Shown here in pieces: positions 56,938 through 64,000 of a stretch of 64,000 nucleotides of DNA. Numbering within the stretch: position 1 is the stretch's first letter; each line of letters opens with the position of its first letter. Origin of the DNA: Epiperipatus broadwayi (taxonomy: Eukaryota > Onychophora > Udeonychophora > Euonychophora > Peripatidae); NCBI GenBank assembly GCA_028023455.1, contig JAQFVV010006641.1, forward strand, positions 436,001 through 500,000. Direction: 5' to 3'. The notes beneath the pieces are model-generated. The model worked only from the letters and a program-made list of their open reading frames with translations, was not told the DNA's origin and did not search any database. The translations under genes and the position numbers were made by a program.

Positions 56938-57210
56938 GAGGAGATAAATATATCAGTCCAGTTTTTGCAAATTTTAAAAGAAATGAAATAAGAAAACCAA
57001 ATGCTGCTAAAGAAAGCAGAAGAAAATGGAAAAATACTGGTAAAGAAAATAGAAAAAAGCATTCTGTAATGTCAGAACATATTTTCAAAAATAAAAGAAG
57101 ATAAACAACAACTTGATAATAATCAAAAAAAGAGAACAGAAAAACATTTACTAAAATAGAAAATGAAATGTCAGAAGTAAAAAAACGTTAATCTAATACC
57201 AGACCAAATG
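56938..57210 (+). pseudogene. Decayed coiled-coil ORF, LINE ORF1-like
   Basis: One + frame from 56938 gives about 90 codons with four stops. It reads as a Lys/Glu/Gln/Leu-rich heptad-like sequence, for example NQMLLKKAEENGKILVKKIE and then IKEDKQQLDNNQKK. The region is A-rich on the + strand and clearly different from flanking sequence. Coiled coils of this kind are usual in LINE ORF1 proteins. Origin from a host gene cannot be excluded, but the stops argue for a dead element. Confidence 0.45.
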
Positions 57211-57399
57211 AAACAAGTTAGAGAGGAAATTACGTTTGATAAAACCAAGGGGAACAAGATAATAAATTAAATCAGAACAAGAAGTGATGGATATTAAAAT
57301 AATCCAAAGACAAGAAGCAAAAGAATTAGTGAGTAATCAAAATCAAAAAAGCGTGGAATCTGTTCCAAATCTTGTGTTTTTTAATTGAAATTTTCACAT

Positions 57400-59029
57400 T
57401 TTTATATAAATTTTATATGACTTATAAATTAATTTTATTTTTGTTTGTATACACTGTATTTAGAATTTTTTTAAAAAAATGTTTCTTTTTCATCAGATAA
57501 AATTTTGATATGAGAAAAAATACAATACTGTATTTGGATAAAAACACAAAAATAAATTTAAAAACAAAACAATTTATTAGATCAAGAGCATTAAACATAT
57601 AATTAGTGAAATGTGAAAAATTAATATCAATTTTATTGATGTATTTTAAATTTAAAAATTAAGTGATCACTTGCTAATTGACTCTTTCGAATAAGTTCGG
57701 ATTAATAAAATGCAACTTAACATAGCATATATTATGTGATTTGTTAGAAATCAGATCTAATGTCGTCTAAACATTCTAAACAAAATAAAGTACGATGAAA
57801 TAGTAAATTGCTTATGACTAATAATACTGTTTTCTGTGAATAAGAAATAATATTCGATCATCAACAGCGGAAATAAACACTTTGTATTTATTTTTTATAA
57901 TATCATACACTTTCAGCGGCAACAATATTTTAAAACTTACTCATTAACTGTGTGAATAAATATTATCATCTAACATTAAGACTGGTTCATAAAACCATAT
58001 ACCTTGAGAAGAAAATAAATAGAGAGAGCATTTTATTCACTCTGCAATAAAAATAAGCACATCCAAATAACATATTTTAGTATTTAAAATGAAGATTATG
58101 AAGTGCTATCCTTTAGCTTCAGATAGGAAAATCAAGATTTATTTTTTCATTAATTATTGCCAATGTTTTTTTTTTTTTTTTGTATTCAAAATTAGTTTAA
58201 TTAAATGTTACTTTTTTTTCTTTTTTAGTTTGAACAGATAAGAGATTAATCATAGTTTAAAACAGTAAAAAAAAAAAAAAAATTGACTATGACTTGAAGA
58301 AAAAATAAATAAATCATCAGCCAATAAATCAGAAAGGCGGAGTTGAACTAAATGAAGAATAATTTTGTCAGCATAATGAAATGAAAAATAATAACGAGCG
58401 GATTATAACAACTTATTTAAAATCGTTTATCTATGCATTACATTAAATGCCCTTACTTCGATAATAAACATTATTTAAAATTATGGGACAATCCACTGAG
58501 AACACAGCTTGCGAAAGTTAGAGTGATTCCAGGAAAAAATGCTTACGACTTAGATCTTAATCCTTTCCACATGCTGTCTTTCAATTTTTTTTGTATTTTT
58601 TTTTTTTTTTTGTAAATCAATCAATCATTGGTTGGATTTTGATTACTGGAGGATAGGATTTAAACTCAAAAAATTCAAAAACTTTTTTCTCCTTTTTTTG
58701 TTAATGTTTTTTTTTAACAAAAACATAGTCAATTGTTTAATAGCATGTAATTTGAAACAAAAATAATTTAAAAAATAAATGTTTCATTTATCACAAAATA
58801 ATTATTTATAAAATTTATAATAAAACATATGCCACGACCTGGCGTTTAAGTCTTAGGAGAAAAGATATAATAAATAACCAAGTTAGTTTTTTTTGGATAA
58901 TAAGGGGTAAAACAAAAAAAAAAATTCATAAAATTTGATTGTGTTCAGATCACAATAAAAAAAATTACAATTTTTGTTTAACCTTTTCACGTTTTTTTAT
59001 AGAGAAATTGATAGAGTGACTTCAAGTGA
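57400..59029. other. AT-rich non-coding DNA
   Basis: Homopolymer-rich sequence without a supported gene. The 60-codon frame at 58433-58615 has no features. Confidence 0.5.
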
Positions 59030-59327
59030 TACAGAGAAATGTTGCTTACTTTAATTTTTTATCTATACATAACAAGTTTTCATACTAAAAAATGTTATGA
59101 AAACAGAAACAATATACTGTAGTAATAATGTTATTATTACACATTACTGAAATTGGACCAAATAATCAAAATAGAAAGTCATACAGAGAAATGTTGCTTA
59201 CTTTAATTTTTTATCTATACATAACAAGTTTTCATACTAAAAAATGTTATGAAAACAGAAACAATATACTGTAGTAAAAATGTTATTATTACACATTACT
59301 GAAATTGGACCAAATAATCAAAATAGA
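59030..59327. repeat. Recent tandem duplication, 152-bp unit
   Basis: The segment beginning 'acagagaaatgttgcttac' at 59031 is repeated at 59183 and the two copies are almost identical; one difference seen is gtagtaataatg against gtagtaaaaatg. Near identity suggests a very recent duplication or an assembly duplication. Confidence 0.93.
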
Positions 59328-59702
59328 TCTATAAACATACCCATACTATATTTTAAAATAAATATAACATATACTATTTTTAATAAACCTAAGCAGTTTT
59401 ATGAATCATAAATTACTATCTCTACATAGAATGGTCACTTTCATTCGGTTTTTCTAAGCTTTCAAATAGAATGTCATTGGGATATTGTAAGAACAGAAGC
59501 AAATATTTCAATAAATGGAAAGAATATTAAAATGGCCAATTCAGTGTCATGTTATCCAATTGTGCAATGTGTGTTGTGCACAAGCGATCAAATCAAAGGG
59601 TAACTAAATTTATAAATTTTCTATTTGTTATAAGATGTTTTAAATTGTACTAATGTTTACTTTACGGATGTTTGTTATTGTTAATCTTGAACATAAACTA
59701 TA

Positions 59703-59998
59703 TATACACCTTTACCCCACTTAGTGATTGGCTACTTAGTGCTATTACACAATAGTGATCATCATCAATTTGTACCCACTACTTCGATTTACAATTGATT
59801 ATTCACTATAACGATCGAGAAAAATTTTGAAAAAAATTTTTTGGCAGCCATCTTGAATTTTGCATCACTGATGACATCAGAGAATATGTATTTTAAATTC
59901 ATTTTACCCAAAAGCAAAAGTACATTACTGTAATACATATACAGGTAATGACTTTGCTGTAATTGTATAGCACATACAATATTTTATTCATAAAACAC
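59703..59998 (+). repeat. Dispersed repeat, copy 1 (Tigger/pogo-like MITE candidate)
   Basis: About 295 bp nearly matching 61344-61640 in the same orientation. Both contain 'cctttaccc..cttagtgatt', 'ccactacttcgatttacaat', 'ggcagccatctt' and 'ttttacccaaaagcaaaagta'. The 'ttcgatttacaa..ttcac' phrase recalls terminal sequences of pogo/Tigger DNA transposons, but no terminal inverted repeat was confirmed. Confidence 0.8.
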
Positions 59999-60080
59999 AA
60001 TGTTAGTGCTGCATTCAGTATTTTGAATATAGAATGTACAAACTTAAAATATATATACAGTAATTACTGACTCTATAATA

Positions 60081-60575
60081 CTGTATACATATAAGTGTTG
60101 AATGTCTTTAGAAAAATTAAACTTTATTTAAATATAATGTACAGTACTTGGATTATTTAAATAAAGTTTATTTTTTCTAGATATTCAACACTTATATTAG
60201 ATGATGAAAACAGTCCAACTAAAATACCATCACAAACTTTCAGGAAGATATTAAATTGCATGTGTGTGTTCCTTAAGTGGTTTCAAATCAAAAGAAAAAC
60301 ATTTAAAAAAAAAATTAAAAAGAAAAACAAATTGCATTTAAAATAAGTGTTAATAAATAATCTTTCTACACAAACAGGGGAGAAGGCACTATTACATTGT
60401 TAAAAATATACAGTAAGAAAAAAAATTTTAGGGTATGTTTTAGAAAATTAAAACAATTAGATTTGTTTTCTTTTAAAAAAAGTTGATGGGTTTTTTTTTT
60501 TCTAAAGTTGACTGATTTACTTTACAATATGCATTATGCCTTTTGTTACTCTGAAGTACGGTAATGAATCTTGAT
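60081..60575 (+). repeat. Duplicated segment, copy 1
   Basis: This aligns with 63420-64000 in the same order: the 'gtatacatataagtgttg' start, the near-palindrome, 'acaaactttcaggaa', 'tttcaaatcaaaagaaaaac', 'ggcactattacatt', 'aaaaatatacagtaagaaaa' and 'tctaaagttgactg'. Together with 59703-59998 it indicates a duplicated block of about 900 bp. Confidence 0.85.
60091..60195. repeat. Near-palindrome, arms about 42 bp
   Basis: The left arm 60091-60132 and right arm 60154-60195 are reverse complements with a few mismatches, around a 21-bp spacer. The arms contain the 'atttaaataaagtt' tail seen at the end of the SINE near 20320-20340. Confidence 0.85.
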
Positions 60576-61343
60576 GTTCAATTAAATAATTTATTAATTA
60601 AACATTGTTTGCTAATTTGAATATTTCACATAAGTAATAAACATAAATATACAGTAATATGCACTGTAATACAAAATTTAAAAAAAAATGCGCTTCAGTA
60701 TGGATTTTTTTTTACATTATAATGAAAAGCTTCTGCAGAAGAATATAAAAACTCTTAAATTCAAATTTAGTTTCACTTTCTCTTTCTTTTTGCTGTATTG
60801 TACTTTTTAAGTAGTGAAAATATGCATTTTTTTCTTTTGCTTATTTTTAAGATTTTCTTTAGCATGGTTACTTTTAAAATAAAATATAAATAAAATTATA
60901 TTTCCCAAAAAATATTTTTAATTTTAAGTTACAAACTTAACAAAAAAATATTTTATAATAATGGTAATAAAAATTATTAAATATAGCAACAAAAGTAATA
61001 TCATTCTCAACATTAATTATCAGTGTGATCTTTGACATTGCATTTATTAGCCATTATTTTAGTATGATAATATTTCATAATCACCTTATTATTTACAGTG
61101 GGTCAAGATTTATATTTTGATTTTTTAATATTTATGGATAAAAATAAACATTCATATAAATATTTGAAATTGAAAATTGATTTTGACTTGTATGACACTT
61201 TATTTAAGAATGAAAACTTTTCTCTGTCAACTAGATTTCAAAAGTTCTCAACTATTATACAGGACAATACCATTCTAAATATCCAAAATTGTTAGGTCTT
61301 GTTCTTTTGTCATTACTTAAACAACTTCTGCAATATGTGAAAC
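60576..61343. other. AT-rich non-coding DNA
   Basis: No gene is supported. The 65-codon frame at 61098-61295 follows an acceptor-like 'ttatttacag' but has no recognisable domain and is not called. Confidence 0.45.
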
Positions 61344-61640
61344 TATACACCTTTACCCTGCTTAGTGATTGACTATTTAGTGATATTTCACAATAGCGAT
61401 CATCATCAATTTGTACCCACTACTTCGATTTACAATCGATTTTTCACTTAAACGATCGGGAAAAAATAAAAAATAAAATTTTTTGGCAGCCATCTTAAAT
61501 TTTGCATCACTGATGACATCAGAGATAGCTATATTAAATTCATTTTACCCAAAAGCAAAAGTATATTATTGTAATATGTATACAGGTAATGACTTTGCTG
61601 TAATTGTATACACTTACAATATTTTATTCATAAAACACTT
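61344..61640 (+). repeat. Dispersed repeat, copy 2 (Tigger/pogo-like MITE candidate)
   Basis: Direct copy of 59703-59998 with moderate divergence. Its right neighbour in copy 1 (60081 onward) is found here only at 63420 onward, because the block 61748-63397 intervenes. Confidence 0.8.
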
Positions 61641-62150
61641 AAAATATCTATAATTACTGAATCTATATTACTGTGTACATCATATATAATAACACTGCAA
61701 ATGTTCATCCACTTTTTCTTTTAAAATACATATATATGTTCTACAATAATATCAGCAAATTAAAAATCCTTCTTTTTCTTTTCAAAAACTTTATTTTCTT
61801 ATCTCAATACTGAACATATACAGTATATATATTTATTTAATACAAAACTCCAACGTTTCAACATTGATTTGTAATTAAATAATGTAAAAGAATGAGTAAT
61901 AAAATATAGCATTGGGAGAGAGATATCCTTGAAAATGACTGTATAAAGATAAACAGTTGAAATGTCGGAGTTTTATATTATATAAATACTGTATATAGAG
62001 TATATATATATAAAAAACAAAAAACACAAGTTAAAAACTTGCATACGCTTGTATTTGTGACTATAGATGGCGTTATACCAAAAACACCTTCAAGCATTTG
62101 TTTACATAAACGTCAGAGCGAGTATTTCACTATCTCTAACTTAATTTCCA

Positions 62151-62194
62151 CCTTCATATCATGATTTCAAGCTATTTGCTATTGTCAGTGAAGG
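62151..62194 (-). ncRNA. Hammerhead-like ribozyme of the inverted unit, one core change
   Basis: Read on the minus strand: stem I CCUUCA with UGAAGG (62194-62189 and 62156-62151), core CUGACAA (62188-62182; A in place of the invariant G), stem II UAGC with GCUU around AAAUA, GAA, then the self-complementary stem III AUCAUGAU (62165-62158) and A at 62157 as cleavage base. Helices are intact; the core change should inactivate it. Confidence 0.7.
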
Positions 62195-62778
62195 ACAGGA
62201 TTAAGAAACTAGATCTAAAACACAAACTCTGAGCATTTAAGAAACAGTTTCTATTCAGCTTGCAAGCGTGAATCTTTTAGACATGTAATGTCTTCAAACT
62301 CAGCATCGCATGCTAGAGAGCTACATGGGTCTGATATCAGTTCAGCATCACCACATAGTAGAAGTCTCTGTAATATACATCATTGCAAGAAAGACCTCAA
62401 AGGTACATATATGAAAATCAAAAAACACAAGTTAGAGATAGTGAAATACTCGCTCTGACATTTATGTAAACAAACGCTTGAAGGTGTTTTTGGTATAACA
62501 CCATCTATAGTCATAAATACAAGTGTATGCAAGTTTTTAACTTGTGTTTTTTTGTTTTTCATATATGTACCATTGAGGTCTTTCTTGCAATGATATATAT
62601 TGCAGAGACTTCTACTATGTGGTGATGCTGAACTCATATCAGACCCATGTAGCTCTCTGGCATGCGATGCTGAGTTTGAAGACATTACATGTCTAAAAGA
62701 TTCACGCTTGCAAGCTGAATAGAAACTGTTTCTTAAACTCTCAGAGTTTGTGTTTTAGATCTAGTTTCTTAATCCTGT

Positions 62779-62822
62779 CCTTCACTGACGATAGAAAATA
62801 GCTTGAAATCATGATATGAAGG
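62779..62822 (+). ncRNA. Hammerhead ribozyme, intact core, weak stem II
   Basis: Stem I is CCUUCA (62779-62784) with UGAAGG (62817-62822). The core CUGACGA (62785-62791) fits CUGANGA. GAA lies at 62805-62807. Stem III is AUCAUGAU (62808-62815), self-complementary with no loop, and A62816 gives an AUA site. Stem II reads UAGA against GCUU and keeps only two good pairs. A loopless stem III suggests activity only as a dimer. Confidence 0.72.
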
Positions 62823-63178
62823 TGGAAATTAAGTTAGACATAGTGAAATACTTGCTCTGACATTTATGTAAACAAACGCTTGAAGGTGTTTTGGTATAAC
62901 GCCATCTATAGTCATAAATACAAGCGTATGCAAGTTTTTAACTTGTGTTTTTTGTTTTTCATAAATGTACCTTTGAGGTCTTTCTTGCAATGATATATAT
63001 TGCAGAGACTTCTACTATGTAGTGATGCTGAACTCATATCAGACCCATGTAGCTATCTGGCATGCGATGCTGATTTTGAAGACATTACATGTCTAAAAGA
63101 TTCACGCTTGCAAGCTGAATAGAAACTGTTTCTTAAATGCTCAGAGTTTGTGTTTTAGATCTAGTTTCTTAATCCTGT

Positions 63179-63222
63179 CCTTCACTGATGATAGCAAATA
63201 GCTTGAAATCATGAATTGAAGG
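63179..63222 (+). ncRNA. Hammerhead ribozyme, intact core, altered cleavage site
   Basis: Stem I is CCUUCA (63179-63184) with UGAAGG (63217-63222). The core is CUGAUGA (63185-63191), and stem II UAGC with GCUU is better than in the previous unit. Stem III ends AA-U instead of AU-A (63214-63216), which breaks the pair next to the cleavage site. Exactly 400 bp from the preceding motif. Confidence 0.68.
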
Positions 63223-63419
63223 TGGAAATTAAGTTAGAGATAATGAAATACTCGCTCTGACGTTTATGTAAACAAACACTTGAAGGTGTTTTTGGTATAA
63301 CGCCATCTATGGTCATATATATATATATATATGTTCAGTATTGAGATAAGAAAATAAAGTTTTTGAAAAGAAAAAGGATTTTTTAATTTGTTGATAATAC
63401 TAACGTACCCTGTATACAT

Positions 63420-64000
63420 ATAAGTGTTGAATGTCTTTAAAAAAATTTTACTTTATTTAAATTATTTAAATAAAGTGTAATTTTTCTAAAGACATTCAAC
63501 ACTTAGATGATGAAATACTGCAATATATAAATACAGTACAGGACAAATAAAATACCATCATCACAAACTTTCAGGAAAACACTAAATATGAATATTAAAC
63601 TGTGTGGGTGTGTTTCTTAAGTACGATATATTATTTTTAGAACACCTGGATAATTATGTAAAAATAGTTATTGATTTTGTAACTTCATTAATAAACATGT
63701 TGTTTACACTCAAGATGTTTCAAATCAAAAGAAAAACAACATTTTAAAATGCAATTGTCAAATTAGAAAAGTGTAAAAAGAAAAACATTGCATTTAATTA
63801 ATAATCTTTCTACTCGAATGGGAGGGGGCACTATTACATTACTAAAAATATACAGTAAGAAAAATAAACCATCAATATGTTTTACAAAATTGAAGTTAGA
63901 TTTTTTACTTTTAAATTAAGTTTATTTTTTTTTTCTAAAGTTGACTGTTTTACGATAAGCATTAAGCATTTTGTTACTGTGGAGTGCAGTAATAAGTCTT
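63420..64000 (+). repeat. Duplicated segment, copy 2 (runs off the window)
   Basis: Matches 60081-60575 with indels, and continues to the window edge. It starts with a near-palindrome (63421-63462 and 63464-63505, arms of 42 bp with a 1-bp spacer). Confidence 0.85.

Larger units (their letters stand above)
62010..63315 (+). repeat. Hammerhead-bearing tandem array, 400-bp period, with one inverted unit
   Basis: One unit lies on the minus strand (about 62010-62436), followed by slightly more than two direct units on the plus strand (about 62431-63315). The hammerhead in the two direct units recurs at exactly 400 bp (62779 and 63179). Units share 'gcatgcgatgctga.tttgaag', 'tttagatctagtttctt', 'gtaaacaaa.gcttgaagg' and 'tataacgccatcta'. 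They are much more alike than those at 54930-56165, so this array is younger. The 101-codon minus frame at 62380-62685 is a by-product of the inverted arrangement. Confidence 0.85.
61748..63397. mobile_element. 1.65-kb inserted block with long terminal inverted repeats and hammerhead units
   Basis: The left end (61748-61820) is the reverse complement of 63327-63397 with only a few differences, giving terminal inverted repeats of about 72 bp. Outside them, 'ctgtgtacat' (61671-61680) and 'ctgtatacat' (63410-63419) resemble a duplicated target, and the empty arrangement is visible in the other copy at 60081-60090. Inside are an inverted pair of 'aaactccaacgtttcaac' and 'gttgaaatgtcggagtttt' ends (near 61845 and 61950) and the hammerhead array. 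No ORF is expected to be translated. Confidence 0.7.

Noticed and set aside
59866-59884. CTGATGA at 59870 (and 61508) as another hammerhead core
   Set aside because: It is part of a small palindrome, ctgatgacatcag, with no GAAA, stem II or NUH partner in position.
61098-61295. 65-codon frame after 'ttatttacag' as a possible exon
   Set aside because: No recognisable protein and no donor or partner exon. Acceptor-like sequences are frequent by chance in T-rich DNA.
62380-62685. 101-codon minus-strand frame
   Set aside because: It spans the junction of inverted hammerhead units, and the same DNA is non-coding in the other units.

Overview
The window is animal-type nuclear DNA: strongly A+T-rich (by eye roughly three quarters), with long (AT)n and (TTA)n/(TTG)n microsatellites, no operons and no bacterial signals. 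Its only convincing protein-coding sequences belong to transposable elements, namely a hAT DNA transposon, Penelope-like retroelements (PLEs) and a jockey-type LINE. The phylum cannot be fixed from the sequence; a cnidarian or another AT-rich invertebrate would fit. I found no host gene and no tRNA or rRNA gene. Much of the window is plain AT-rich intergenic or intronic DNA.

Layout. Bases 1-8192 are non-coding with a small tandem repeat. Bases 8201-12787 are a complete hAT element with 8-bp target duplications and terminal inverted repeats. Its ZMYM1-like transposase, on the minus strand, is broken by two homopolymer frameshifts and one nonsense codon, and a smaller TA-flanked element sits inside it. 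A near-perfect 191-bp hairpin lies at 14447-14637 and a tRNA-derived SINE at about 19988-20380. Bases 24823-30430 hold three near-identical Penelope-like copies: an inverted 5'-truncated copy (A), a direct 5'-truncated copy (B) and, head-to-tail behind it, a copy with the N-terminal region present (C). They encode a reverse transcriptase joined to a GIY-YIG endonuclease. Hammerhead ribozymes lie at the 3' end of each ORF, with the ORF stop codon inside the conserved hammerhead core.

The right half contains microsatellites, hairpins, decayed LINE-like coding pieces (46508-46940, 47870-49990, 56938-57210) and a 5'-truncated jockey-like LINE (50585-51786) that runs into a (TTA)n tail.

The most interesting material is a family of roughly 390-430-bp repeats of no coding capacity, each centred on a type I hammerhead-like motif. 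It occurs as one monomer between two (AT)n tracts (30869-31257), a decayed tandem array (about 54930-56165), and an array with an exact 400-bp period plus one inverted unit (about 62010-63315). The last array lies inside a 1.65-kb block bounded by inverted repeats of about 72 bp. Helix-preserving sequence changes between the loci support a real ribozyme. The layout resembles the hammerhead 'retrozymes' known from animals, and the PLEs next door could supply the enzymes to copy it; that link is inference.
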